Notes under the pieces: model-generated
Seen by the model: only the letters and a program-made list of their open reading frames with translations
What the model was told of the DNA's origin: nothing
Database searches by the model: none
Made by a program: the position numbers and the translations under genes
Shown here: positions 1-8,718 of the stretch, in pieces
Numbering within the stretch: the first letter of the stretch is position 1
How the letters are laid out: each line of letters begins with the position of its first letter
Assembly: GCA_028277845.1 (NCBI GenBank)
Contig: JANQFL010000068.1
Location: 59,518-123,517, forward strand
Direction of reading: 5' to 3'
DNA from: Sneathiellales bacterium
Lineage (GTDB): Bacteria; Pseudomonadota; Alphaproteobacteria; JANQFL01
Length of the DNA stretch: 64,000 nt

Positions 1-352
1 AACCGTGGCGGCCACGAGCGACGCCGCCGGTACGTAGTTGCGCCATCCCTCGGCGCGAATACTTTGATTCGCCTGAATTAACGACACGATCCCGACCCCA
101 TTCAATTGGTCGGATACGATCCACGAAAATTCTTAACGAGTGGTTGAATTGGAACTTGTCTACTTCGCGTCCCATGTTCCCGATACCACAAGAATGTTGC
201 CCCATCTTCCAACTTCCCTGATACAACGGCGAATGGCTTGGATCAGGCGTTTCGGCGGACTGACCGGCGACGCTGATCGACGATCTTTCCGCCTGGATGA
301 CTTCATCGTTTTCCGGCCCGATCATTCGATAAATGAAAAAGGACCGTGTGCC
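1..352. other. Left margin without an assignable gene
   Basis: No complete gene is supported here. The minus strand is open from about 132 down to the edge and could hold the first codons of a gene leaving the window, with candidate starts TTG at 105 and GTG at 87. Its translation (for example AEGWRNYVPAASLVAATV) looks protein-like. Plus-strand frames are also open at the edge, so the reading is undecided. Bases 140-352 could extend the MFS gene that follows, from a GTG at 140, but that translation does not resemble a transporter N-terminus. Confidence 0.3.
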
Positions 353-1555
353 TTGCCCGATGACCGGCAATCACAAGACATCCGATTTGGCGAATTCGTG
401 GCATTGTCCGCCTCGTTGTTCGCGCTGGTGGCTCTCTCGATCGATGCCATTCTGCCGGCACTGCGGGAAATCGGCCGGGACCTGGACGTGGCGCAGGCCA
501 ACGACACCCAGCTGATCATTTCGTTTCTGTTTTTCGGCTTTGCATCGGGCCAGATCCTGTACGGACCGCTGTCGGATACCATCGGCAGGAAGGTCACGAT
601 CTATATCGGCGTCGGCCTGTATCTGATCGGAACCTTGGTCGCCATGCTGGCGGGCGATCTGACATGGATGCTCGCGGGCCGAGTCCTGCAAGGGCTGGGT
701 GTGGCTGCCCCTCGGACCGTGATGGTTGCCGTCGTGCGCGACAAATACGAAGGCGCCGCCATGGCGCGGGTCATGTCCTACGTGATGGCGGTGTTTATCC
801 TTGTGCCGACCATCGCACCGTCACTGGGCCAGGCCATCCTGTTTTTCGCCGACTGGCAGGCCATTTTCGTCATGTTTTTTGCCTTCGCCTTGATGAGCGT
901 CTCATGGTTCGCCCTGCGATTGCCGGAAACGCTCAAACCGGAAAACCGCATCCCGTTTTCATTCCGGAGAACGTCATCGGCCATCGCCAGCGTCTTCCGC
1001 AACCGTACGGCCTTCGGCTACACCATCACGACCGGCATCATTTTTGGTGCGTTTCTGGGGTATTTAAGCTCCGCCCAACAGGTATTCCAGGAATACTACG
1101 GCCTGGGAGAGTGGTTCGCCCTGTACTTCGCGTTGCTCTCACTTGCCATCGGCGCCGCGGCGATCACCAACGCCAAGCTCGTGATGCGGTTCGGCATGCG
1201 GCCATTGACTTGGCGGTCCTTGTTGTCCATGAGCGGTCTATCGATTGTGTTTCTGGGTTACGCCCTGATCGCCGAACCGCCGCTGTGGGCGACAACGGTG
1301 TACTTCCTTGCGGCGTTTTTCTTTGTCGGCATCCTGTTCGGCAATTTGAACGCTCTGGCCATGGAGCCCCTGGGCAAGATCGCCGGTACCGGGTCGGCGG
1401 TCATCGGCGCCATGACGTCGTTGATGTCGCTGCCGATGGGAATCGCCATCGGGCGCAGTTACGACGAATCGGTTGTTCCGCTGGTGGCGGGTTTTGCCGT
1501 GCTCGGTTCACTGGCCTGTGTCAGCATGTATCTGACAGACAGAAAATCCCTATAG
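353..1555 (+). CDS. MFS multidrug transporter, Bcr/CflA type
   Basis: This is a 12-helix major facilitator that probably exports drugs or small metabolites by proton antiport in the inner membrane. The N-terminal segment SIDAILPALREIG matches the first helix of the Bcr/CflA group. The loop after helix 2 holds MFS motif A (GPLSDTIGRK). I chose TTG at 353 because AAAAAGGA lies 9 bases upstream and the resulting 400 residues fit the family. The frame is open back to a GTG at 140, but those extra 71 residues look non-coding. The substrate cannot be told from sequence. The next gene, on the same strand, is another MFS protein about 150 bases away, so they need not share an operon. Confidence 0.85.
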   Translation: MPDDRQSQDIRFGEFVALSASLFALVALSIDAILPALREIGRDLDVAQANDTQLIISFLFFGFASGQILYGPLSDTIGRKVTIYIGVGLYLIGTLVAMLAGDLTWMLAGRVLQGLGVAAPRTVMVAVVRDKYEGAAMARVMSYVMAVFILVPTIAPSLGQAILFFADWQAIFVMFFAFALMSVSWFALRLPETLKPENRIPFSFRRTSSAIASVFRNRTAFGYTITTGIIFGAFLGYLSSAQQVFQEYYGLGEWFALYFALLSLAIGAAAITNAKLVMRFGMRPLTWRSLLSMSGLSIVFLGYALIAEPPLWATTVYFLAAFFFVGILFGNLNALAMEPLGKIAGTGSAVIGAMTSLMSLPMGIAIGRSYDESVVPLVAGFAVLGSLACVSMYLTDRKSL

Positions 1556-1706
1556 AGTTTTGATTGTAAACAGTTTTACTTAACTTCTGCATGGCACGCA
1601 TAGCGAACCTGCATGGGCAAGCATGGTCACTCCAGCCGAGGTGGTGGTAGTGTTCGCTCCTCCAGACGGACCCGCGGCTTGACCCGGACACAACAGGACG
1701 ACATTG

Positions 1707-2957
1707 GTGACCGATCACATCGCAACGGCACGCCTGCATCAGGGCGAAGTCGACGGACCCCGTGCGTGGCTGCGCATGGCCATCTGCATGGTGCTGGGCA
1801 CCATCGGCAGCATCGGCATGTGGGCCGTCGTCGTCGTGCTGCCGGCGGTTCAGGCCGAGTTCGGCGTCGACCGCGGCACGGCGTCCATGCCCTACACCAC
1901 CACCATGATCGGCTTCGCCGTCGGCAACGTGGTGCTGGGACGTTACGTCGACCGCTGGGGCATCATGTGGCCGACCATCGGCGCCGCCATCGCCCTTGGC
2001 CTGGGGTTCATTCTGGCCGGTGTCTCCAGCGATATTTGGCAGTTCGCGGCGGTGCAGGGGTTCCTGATCGGTGTCGGCAACGCCGCCGGTTTCGGACCGC
2101 TCATCGCCAACATCTCCCATTGGTTCAAGCGCCGCCTGGGTATCGCCGTGGCCGCCGTCGCCAGCGGTAATTACATCGCCGGCGCCATCTGGCCGCCGGT
2201 GCTGACCGCGTTCATCGAAGCGGATGGCTGGCGCACGACGTATGTCATCGCCGGTATCTTTTGTATCGCCACCATGATTCCGCTGGCGTATCTCCTGCGC
2301 CGCCCCATGCCGGTCGATACCACGCGTCAGTCGGCCGGTTCGTCACCCCAGGCCGCGGACGTTCAGCCCATTTCCCTATCGCCCCGTGCCCTGCAGGCGC
2401 TGCTCGTGATGGCCGGACTGGCCTGTTGCGTCGCCATGTCCATGCCGCAGGTTCATGTGGTGGCCTATTGCGTCGACCTGGGCTACGGCGTCGCACGGGG
2501 TGCGGAGATGCTGTCGCTGATGCTGGCAGGCGGAATCGTCAGCCGGTTGGCGTCGGGATTCCTGGCCGACTATATCGGCGGTATCCGCACTTTGTTGCTG
2601 GGATCCGTCCTGCAGGGGCTGTCGCTGTTGTTGTTCATTCCCTTCGACGGGCTGATGTCGTTGTACATCGTGTCGCTGATCTTCGGCCTGTCGCAAGGCG
2701 GCATCGTGCCCAGCTACGCCGTCATCGTCCGCGAGTACCTGCCGGCCCGCGAAGCCGGCCAGCGGGTCGGCATCGTCATCATGTCCACGATCATCGGCAT
2801 GGCGCTGGGCGGCTGGCTGTCCGGCTGGATCTACGACCTGACCGGATCCTATGAAAAGGCGTTCCTCAACGGCATCGTTTGGAACCTGCTCAACCTGTCG
2901 GTCATGCTGTTCGTGTTGTGGCGCACGCGGGGTCCGGCGGCCGCGGCGACCGCGTAG
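1707..2957 (+). CDS. MFS transporter, possible monocarboxylate type
   Basis: This is a second major facilitator, about 416 residues with 12 predicted helices. Motif-A-like loops are present in both halves (RYVDRWG after helix 2, GFLADYIGGIRT in the second half). The overall pattern resembles the oxalate/formate or monocarboxylate group of MFS carriers, so an organic acid substrate is possible but inferred. The start is GTG at 1707, with AGGA 8 bases upstream; a TTG at 1704 is also in frame. It converges on the amidohydrolase gene, ending 5 bases from that gene's stop. Confidence 0.82.
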   Translation: MTDHIATARLHQGEVDGPRAWLRMAICMVLGTIGSIGMWAVVVVLPAVQAEFGVDRGTASMPYTTTMIGFAVGNVVLGRYVDRWGIMWPTIGAAIALGLGFILAGVSSDIWQFAAVQGFLIGVGNAAGFGPLIANISHWFKRRLGIAVAAVASGNYIAGAIWPPVLTAFIEADGWRTTYVIAGIFCIATMIPLAYLLRRPMPVDTTRQSAGSSPQAADVQPISLSPRALQALLVMAGLACCVAMSMPQVHVVAYCVDLGYGVARGAEMLSLMLAGGIVSRLASGFLADYIGGIRTLLLGSVLQGLSLLLFIPFDGLMSLYIVSLIFGLSQGGIVPSYAVIVREYLPAREAGQRVGIVIMSTIIGMALGGWLSGWIYDLTGSYEKAFLNGIVWNLLNLSVMLFVLWRTRGPAAAATA

Positions 2958-2962
2958 CCCGA

Positions 2963-4138
2963 TTATTTGGCCAAACGGGTCTCGATCAGACGGGCAAAGA
3001 AGCTGGCGCCCTGCGGCAGCGCTTCGTCGTTGAAGTCGTAGGCCGGATTATGCACCTCGCAGACCTCGCCGCCGCCCTCGCCCGCGCCATTGCCCACGTT
3101 GATGTAACAGCCCGGTACCTTCTCCAGCATGAAGGAAAAGTCCTCCGACGCCATGATCAGCGGCGGGTCGCGCTCCACGTTCTCGGCGCCGACGATCTCG
3201 TTGCAAATGCTGGCCGCGAACTCGGCTTCCCGTTCATTGTTGATGGTCGGTGCGAACGTCACCCGGAAGTCCACATCGACCGTCGCCCCCATCCCTTCCG
3301 CCACACCCGTTGCGATGCGGCGCATGTTTTGCTCAACCAGCGTCATGGTGTCGCGGGAAAAAGCCCGCACGGTGCCCGACAAATGCGCCGTCTGCGGGAT
3401 GACGTTGTAGGCGTCGCCGCCATGAATTTGCGTCACCGAAAGAACCGTCGAATTGAGCGGCCCGGTGTTGCGGGCGACGATGCTCTGCAACGCCGTAGTG
3501 ATGTGCGCCGCTATCAGCACCGTATCGATGCCGCTTTCCGGCCGCGCGCCGTGGGCGCCCTTGCCGGTGATGTCGATATCGAACATGGCCCCGCCGGCCA
3601 TCATGGGACCTGACCGCACCGCGAACTGGCCGACCGGCAAGCCCGGCCGGTTGTGCATGCCGAAGACCGCCTCGCAGGGAAAGCGGTCGAACAGACCGTC
3701 ATCGATCATGGCCATGGCGCCGCCCAGGCCCTCTTCCGCCGGCTGGAAAATGAAATGCACCCGGCCATCGAAATTCCTGGTTTCGGCAAGATAGCGTGCC
3801 GCACCCAGCAGGATCGCCGTATGGCCGTCATGCCCGCAGGCGTGCATCTTGCCCTCATGGCGTGAACGGTGATCGAAGGTGTTGGCCTCAACGATCGGCA
3901 GAGCATCCATGTCGGCGCGCAGGCCGATGGCGCGGTCGCCGGTGCCGGCCTTCAACGTGCCGATCACGCCGGTCTTGCCGACGCCCCGCGTCACCTCGAT
4001 GCCGAAGGCTTCCAACTTCTCCGCCACGATGTCGGCGGTGCGCTGTTCCTCGAAGCCCAGTTCCGGATGCGCATGGATGTCGCGCCGCCAGGCGGTCATG
4101 TCCTCGTGAAAGTCGGCAATTCGGTTGACGATCGGCAC
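2963..4138 (-). CDS. M20 family amidohydrolase (hippurate hydrolase-like)
   Basis: This is a dinuclear metal amidohydrolase of the M20D group (HipO and IAA-amino acid hydrolase relatives) that hydrolyses N-acyl amino acids. At 391 residues it has normal family length. The metal-binding signature HACGHDGHTA, the catalytic glutamates in PAEEGLGG, the histidine in MHNRPG and the C-terminal histidine in CEVHNPAYDF are all present. A dimerisation lid domain lies between. Translation starts at GTG 4138, with AAGGGG about 8 bases upstream. It diverges from the aldehyde dehydrogenase gene across about 210 bases that hold both promoters. The true substrate is unknown. Confidence 0.9.
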   Translation of the reverse strand: MPIVNRIADFHEDMTAWRRDIHAHPELGFEEQRTADIVAEKLEAFGIEVTRGVGKTGVIGTLKAGTGDRAIGLRADMDALPIVEANTFDHRSRHEGKMHACGHDGHTAILLGAARYLAETRNFDGRVHFIFQPAEEGLGGAMAMIDDGLFDRFPCEAVFGMHNRPGLPVGQFAVRSGPMMAGGAMFDIDITGKGAHGARPESGIDTVLIAAHITTALQSIVARNTGPLNSTVLSVTQIHGGDAYNVIPQTAHLSGTVRAFSRDTMTLVEQNMRRIATGVAEGMGATVDVDFRVTFAPTINNEREAEFAASICNEIVGAENVERDPPLIMASEDFSFMLEKVPGCYINVGNGAGEGGGEVCEVHNPAYDFNDEALPQGASFFARLIETRLAK

Positions 4139-4352
4139 GCTGTGTTCCCCTTGTCCTTGTCTGTTTCAGCCTATGTAGCACGTGTCGCGGGAAAATTCTC
4201 CGTCAAGGTCTGGCCTGTCGCAAACAGTGCCCAATATGGACCTTACGTAGGGTCAGCAGCCTTTTTCGGTATATGAATGCGCAAATGGTTTCCTTCGGCG
4301 CAAAAATGGACTAGACCCTGGGCAAAAGAGCCTTCATTCAGCGAGGAGCGTT

Positions 4353-5783
4353 ATGACGAACAGAACCGGTTTCTACATCAACGGCGCCTGGGTCGAGTCC
4401 GGCGGCACCGAGACCATGGATATCATCAACCCGGCGACCGAGGACGCCATCGGGACGCTGACCATGGGCACGACGGAGGATGTCGACAAGGCCGTCGCCG
4501 CGGCCAAGGCGGCATTTCCGGCGTTTGCCGCCATGTCGCTCGAGGACCGCATCGATCTGCTGAAAAAGATCTGCGAGGTCTACAAAACCCGTTTCAGCGA
4601 TATCGGCGAGGCGATCTCCAACGAAATGGGCGCGCCCCTGCCGTTTGCCACCAAGATCCAGGCCGGCGCCGGTTACGTGCATTTCACCCAGATTTTGAAG
4701 GTTCTGGAAAAATACCATTTCGAGGAAAAGCTGGACGCGACCCGCGTGGTGCGTGAACCCATCGGCGTCGTCGGCATGATCTCGCCGTGGAACTGGCCGA
4801 TGAACCAGATGACCTGCAAGATCGCCCCGGCGCTGGCCGCGGGCTGCACCATGGTGCTGAAGCCGTCCGAAATGACCCCGACGTCGGCCATGATCATGGC
4901 CGAGATCCTCGACGAAGCCGGCGTGCCGGCCGGTGTCTTCAATATGGTGCAGGGCCTCGGCCCCGTCGTCGGCGCCCATCTGTCGAGCCACCCGGACGTG
5001 GACATGGTGTCGTTCACCGGGTCGACCCGGGCCGGCGTCGCCGTGGCCCAGGCCGCCGCGCCGACCGTCAAGAGGGTGTCCCAGGAACTGGGCGGCAAGT
5101 CGCCGAACGTACTGCTGGACGACGTCGACTTCGCCGACGCGGTCAAGCGCGGCGTGCGCACCTGCTTCGGCAATTCCGGACAGTCGTGCAACGCGCCGAC
5201 CCGCATGCTGGTGCCCATGGACCGCATGGACGAAGTCATCGAAATCGCCAAGGCGACGGCCGAGAAGACGACCGTCGGCGATCCGCGCGGCGAAGGCACC
5301 CATCTGGGCCCCGTCGTCAACCGCACCCAGTTCGAGAAGATCCAGGGCCTGATCCAGTCGGGCATCGACGAGGGCGCCACCCTGGTCGCCGGCGGCGCGG
5401 GCCGACCGGATGGTCTGGACAAGGGTTTCTACGTGCAGCCCACCGTGTTCGCCAACGTCACCGACGACATGACCATCTTCAAGGAAGAGATCTTCGGGCC
5501 GGTGCTGTCGATCATCGGATACACGGACGAAGAGGATGCCATCCGCAAGGCCAACGACACGCCCTACGGCCTGGCCGCCTATGTGGAATCCGGCGACATC
5601 GAGCGGGCCAAGACCGTGGCCCGGCAGATCCGCGCCGGCATGGTGCACCTCAACGGCGCCGGTTCCGGCCCGGCCATTCCGTTCGGCGGCTACCGCCAGT
5701 CGGGCAACGGCCGCGAATGGGGCGAGCACGGCCTCGACGAGTTCATGGAAATCAAGGCCATCATCGGTTTCGAAGCCGCCTGA
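4353..5783 (+). CDS. NAD(P)-dependent aldehyde dehydrogenase
   Basis: The product oxidises an aldehyde to the carboxylic acid in the cytoplasm. It is 476 residues, the usual ALDH length. The cofactor-binding segment FTGSTRAG (about 221-228), the general base Glu245 in QELGGKSPN and the catalytic Cys279 in GNSGQSCNAP are present. The PWNWP motif near 145 is also typical of the superfamily. A GAGGAG-type ribosome site precedes ATG 4353. Substrate specificity is not readable; members of this subgroup are often annotated as betaine-aldehyde or gamma-aminobutyraldehyde dehydrogenases. A PAS-like gene follows after 59 bases and may be co-transcribed. Confidence 0.93.
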   Translation: MTNRTGFYINGAWVESGGTETMDIINPATEDAIGTLTMGTTEDVDKAVAAAKAAFPAFAAMSLEDRIDLLKKICEVYKTRFSDIGEAISNEMGAPLPFATKIQAGAGYVHFTQILKVLEKYHFEEKLDATRVVREPIGVVGMISPWNWPMNQMTCKIAPALAAGCTMVLKPSEMTPTSAMIMAEILDEAGVPAGVFNMVQGLGPVVGAHLSSHPDVDMVSFTGSTRAGVAVAQAAAPTVKRVSQELGGKSPNVLLDDVDFADAVKRGVRTCFGNSGQSCNAPTRMLVPMDRMDEVIEIAKATAEKTTVGDPRGEGTHLGPVVNRTQFEKIQGLIQSGIDEGATLVAGGAGRPDGLDKGFYVQPTVFANVTDDMTIFKEEIFGPVLSIIGYTDEEDAIRKANDTPYGLAAYVESGDIERAKTVARQIRAGMVHLNGAGSGPAIPFGGYRQSGNGREWGEHGLDEFMEIKAIIGFEAA

Positions 5784-5842
5784 CGGTCAAGCAAACCCGG
5801 GGGGAGCAGGCCCCGTGTCGGGGCCTGCCGGGAAGTTGTGTT

Positions 5843-6421
5843 ATGGAACGAGTACAGGTCAGTGCGCCCATCGCGGTGCGAGCGTCGAATGGCCACGGGT
5901 TCGACATCATCGCCGAACCGGAAGTGAGACGGTTGGCGGACTATTGGAACGCCAGACGCGGTGCCCGGCGTATGCCCCGGCACGCTGATATCGATCCGGT
6001 GGGCATTCCGTGGGCGCTGTCGCGGATTTACCTGCTGGACTACGAACCGGACGAGGACACGTTCCGCTATCGTCTGGCAGGCGGCGACATCGAAGACATG
6101 TTCCGTCCCCACACCGACGGTACAGGGTTAAAAGGCAAAACGTTCAAGCAAATCCTGCCGCCCGATGTCAGCGAGCGGATGCATGCCAGTTGGGTGCCGA
6201 TGATTGCCCAACAGGCCGCCCTGTACATGAGCGGCCAAGTCTACCACGCCGAAAGCCGCCGCGCCGTGGGCGCCCGCATCATCCTGCCTCTGTCGGGCGA
6301 TGACGACGACACAATTGCAGGCGCGCTCGGATTTACCCAGTGCAAATGGGAATTCGAGGACGTGATGGCCGAACTGCCGCCGCTCGACATTTGCGCCATT
6401 CCGCTCGACGAAATCAGTTGA
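5843..6421 (+). CDS. PAS domain protein (PAS_5-like), function unknown
   Basis: The 192-residue protein has no membrane segment or signal peptide. The pattern from about residue 25 to 150 (RRLADYWNARRG, PRHADIDP, then RYRLAGGDIEDMFR and GKTFKQILP) matches the single-domain PAS_5-type proteins common in Alphaproteobacteria. These have no enzymatic output domain, and their role is mostly unassigned, with ligand or redox sensing inferred from the fold. ATG 5843 has GGAAG 7 bases upstream. It follows the aldehyde dehydrogenase and converges on the alcohol dehydrogenase gene with a 3-base gap. Confidence 0.78.
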   Translation: MERVQVSAPIAVRASNGHGFDIIAEPEVRRLADYWNARRGARRMPRHADIDPVGIPWALSRIYLLDYEPDEDTFRYRLAGGDIEDMFRPHTDGTGLKGKTFKQILPPDVSERMHASWVPMIAQQAALYMSGQVYHAESRRAVGARIILPLSGDDDDTIAGALGFTQCKWEFEDVMAELPPLDICAIPLDEIS

Positions 6422-6424
6422 TTC

Positions 6425-7477
6425 CTAGAACCGGTCGATCACCGTAAAGCCCGCGCCGGTGAACTGATTCATGGCGGCCAGGGCGTCGCCGGCTTGCCCG
6501 AGCGATATGGTTTTGGTGATCAGCCTGGCCGGGTCCATGCGTCCGCCGGCGATCATGGCGAACAGGGCCGGAAACCGGCTGGCGGCGATGCCGCGGGTAC
6601 CCATGATGGTGATCTGCCGGGCGTAAACCAGTTCCCGCAAAGGCACGGTCGGTTCGGCGTGATGTTCGAGCGGCAGGCCGATTTGCACGTGGCGGCCCAG
6701 TTTCCGTAAGCCGTAAATGGAATTGTGAAAGGTCTCGGAGATGCCGAGGGCGTCGATGGAGACATGCGCGCCGCCGTCGGTCAGGTCGCGCACCGCCTCA
6801 CCGACATTGTTGGTGCCGGTCACGTTGAGCGTGGCCGTCGCCCCCAGTTCATGCGCCATCTGCAACGCGTCGTCATTGACATCGACGGCCAGGACCGGCG
6901 CGCCGATGGCGGCGGCGATCATCACCGCGGACAGGCCGACGCCGCCGCAACCGTGGACGGCGAGCCACTCGCCGGGCTGCAGCCGGGCGCGATCGATCAG
7001 GCCGCGGAAGGCCGTCGTCACCCGGCAGCCCATGCCGGCGGCGACGGTGGACGACATACCGTCAGGCAGTGCCACCAGATTGAAATCCGCGTGCGGCACG
7101 GCCACCCGTTCGGCGAAGGCGCCCCAACTGGAAAAGCCGACGATGTGTTGGTGGTCGCACACCGTGGGATCGCCGGTCAGGCAATCGGGACAGTCGCCGC
7201 AGGCCAGGATGAACGGCGCCGTGACCCTGTCGCCCGGTTTGAAGCGGCGGCAGTCCGCACCGACCTCTTCGACCACACCGGCGTATTCGTGCCCCGGGAC
7301 ATGGGGCTCGCAAACGTCGGTGTAGGACCCGCTCCAACGGTGCCAGTCGGAGCGGCAAACGCCGCAGGCCTCGACCCGGACCACGACACCGTCGGCGGGA
7401 CACGCCGGGTCGGGCACATCCCGGATTTCGAGCGGTGCGTTGAAGGCGTCGTAGAGGGCGGCTCTCATAACGGTCAT
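6425..7477 (-). CDS. Zinc-dependent alcohol dehydrogenase (MDR family)
   Basis: This is a medium-chain dehydrogenase of 350 residues that oxidises an alcohol with NAD(P) in the cytoplasm. Catalytic zinc ligands appear in CGVCRSDWHRW and GHEYAGVVEEVG. The four structural zinc cysteines are in CGDCPDCLTGDPTVC. The Rossmann nucleotide-binding site is GCGGVGLSAV. The gene lies 57 bases downstream of a DapA-like gene on the same strand, suggesting a two-gene catabolic operon for a sugar-acid-like compound; that is inference. ATG 7477 and ATG 7468 are both possible starts. Confidence 0.88.
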   Translation of the reverse strand: MTVMRAALYDAFNAPLEIRDVPDPACPADGVVVRVEACGVCRSDWHRWSGSYTDVCEPHVPGHEYAGVVEEVGADCRRFKPGDRVTAPFILACGDCPDCLTGDPTVCDHQHIVGFSSWGAFAERVAVPHADFNLVALPDGMSSTVAAGMGCRVTTAFRGLIDRARLQPGEWLAVHGCGGVGLSAVMIAAAIGAPVLAVDVNDDALQMAHELGATATLNVTGTNNVGEAVRDLTDGGAHVSIDALGISETFHNSIYGLRKLGRHVQIGLPLEHHAEPTVPLRELVYARQITIMGTRGIAASRFPALFAMIAGGRMDPARLITKTISLGQAGDALAAMNQFTGAGFTVIDRF

Positions 7478-7533
7478 CCGGGGCGGTTCATACTGCGTAC
7501 TTCAGTACGGCCCACCGCGCCATTTGTCCATGC

Positions 7534-8421
7534 TCATGCCGCCTGCCTGCCCGCCACCGCGTCGATCTGCGCCGCCAGGCCGTCGCTGACGCCGGTCATG
7601 GGCAGGCGCACTTCCGGGCTGTCGATCAGGCCTTCGCGCCACAGCCAGTGCTTGATGGGCGCCGGGCTGGGTTCCTGGAACAGAAGCCGGGGCACGGCGA
7701 CCAAGCTGCGCCAGATCTGCCGCGCCTCGATCAGGTCACCGGCCGCCATCAGGTGGTGCACGCGGGCAAACGACCGGGTCTCCACGTGGGCCGATGCCAG
7801 GATGCCGCCATCCGCGCCCTGCGCCAGAGCGCCGAAGTAGAGGGCGTCCTCGCCGGTCAGCACGGAAAAGCCTTCGGGTTTCCCGCTAATCAGATCGAAC
7901 GACTGGGCCTGGTCGACGCAGCAGTCCTTCACACCGACGATGTTGCCGACCTCCGCCAGCTCAAACATGGCCGGGTTCAGCAGGTTCACGCCCGTGCGGT
8001 AGGGAATGTTGTAGATCATGATACGGTGATCGGTCTCGCCGGCCAGGGCCCTGAAATGCCGGACCAGACCGGCCTGGGACGGACGGGTGTAATAGGGGCA
8101 CGGGATCAGACAGCCGTCGATCGGCCAGTCGGCGGTGCGGTGCAGCTTGTCGATCATGGCGTGGGTATCGCTGCCGGACAGGCCGAGCAGGATCGGCATG
8201 GTCACGGCGGTATCGGCGGTGAGCGTGACCAGCCGCTCGAGCTCGTCGCCGCGCAGCACCATGCCCTCGCCGGTGGTGGCGCCCAGGATCAGGCCGTCCA
8301 CCGGCTCCTGCTGGTAGTGCCGCAGCAGCCGTTTCAGCGACGACTCGTCCAACCGGCCGTCGCGGAACGGCGTGACTAGCGGCAGCCACAGGCCGGCGAT
8401 GAAATCGGTATGTCCTATCAT
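7534..8421 (-). CDS. Dihydrodipicolinate synthase/N-acetylneuraminate lyase family aldolase
   Basis: This is a class I TIM-barrel aldolase or dehydratase acting through a Schiff base with a 2-keto acid. With the start at 8421 it has 295 residues. Tyr137 (YNIPYRTG) and the Schiff-base Lys165 (VGVKDCC) are present, as is GATTGEG near 47-53. ATG 8421 is preferred because GAGGAG lies 9 bases upstream; ATG 8430 would leave no spacing. The partner is an alcohol dehydrogenase, and an operator-like dyad and a terminator hairpin lie in the leader. A catabolic sugar-acid role is therefore more likely than lysine synthesis, but this is inferred. Confidence 0.85.
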   Translation of the reverse strand: MIGHTDFIAGLWLPLVTPFRDGRLDESSLKRLLRHYQQEPVDGLILGATTGEGMVLRGDELERLVTLTADTAVTMPILLGLSGSDTHAMIDKLHRTADWPIDGCLIPCPYYTRPSQAGLVRHFRALAGETDHRIMIYNIPYRTGVNLLNPAMFELAEVGNIVGVKDCCVDQAQSFDLISGKPEGFSVLTGEDALYFGALAQGADGGILASAHVETRSFARVHHLMAAGDLIEARQIWRSLVAVPRLLFQEPSPAPIKHWLWREGLIDSPEVRLPMTGVSDGLAAQIDAVAGRQAA

Positions 8422-8466
8422 GTGTCCCATCTCCTCTACTCGGGCGGCCGGTTGGAGCAGGGCAAG

Positions 8467-8493
8467 AAAAAACCCCGTCCTGTCCGGCGGGGC
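8467..8493 (-). terminator. Intrinsic terminator in the leader of the DapA-like operon
   Basis: On the minus strand CCCCG and CGGGG can pair around a C/G-rich loop, followed by six T. It sits between the nuclease-like gene (ending at 8719) and the DapA-like start at 8421. It may end the nuclease-like transcript or act as an attenuator of the downstream operon. Confidence 0.6.
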
Positions 8494-8553
8494 CCTTCGA
8501 TCCGTTATGCGTAGTTCGTTTACCGCACGCCAAGATCCCTGGTCCCCGAGATG

Positions 8554-8566
8554 GGAAACAGTTTCC
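8554..8566. promoter_or_regulatory. Perfect 13-bp operator-like palindrome
   Basis: GGAAACAGTTTCC is a perfect dyad about 130 bases upstream of the DapA-like start. Its form resembles operators bound by IclR-family regulators of sugar-acid genes. No IclR regulator is encoded in this window. On the minus strand a TTGACA lies further upstream, near 8630. Confidence 0.45.
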
Positions 8567-8718
8567 ATTTTACGACGATGTTGCGGCACGATTGCATGGC
8601 GCTATCCATGACGGCTTCCGCCGCCGCTGTCAAGCCGCTTGCGATTGCCGGGGTGAATATGGACGTGAAAGCGGTAGGCAGGAACTAAAAATGGGCAATG
8701 TTGTTGGCAACTACATAG

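Noticed and set aside
1613..2170. Plus-strand and minus-strand arginine-rich frames over the second MFS gene
   Set aside because: They are out-of-frame shadows with repeated RR and GR composition and no domain pattern.
5000..6421. A long protein overlapping the aldehyde dehydrogenase and PAS gene in another frame
   Set aside because: The upstream part is an Arg/Pro-rich shadow of high-GC coding sequence; only the segment from ATG 5843 looks like a protein.
8500..8589. An N-terminal extension of the DapA-like protein to 8589
   Set aside because: It crosses the terminator hairpin and the operator dyad and has no coding character; ATG 8421 has a good ribosome site.
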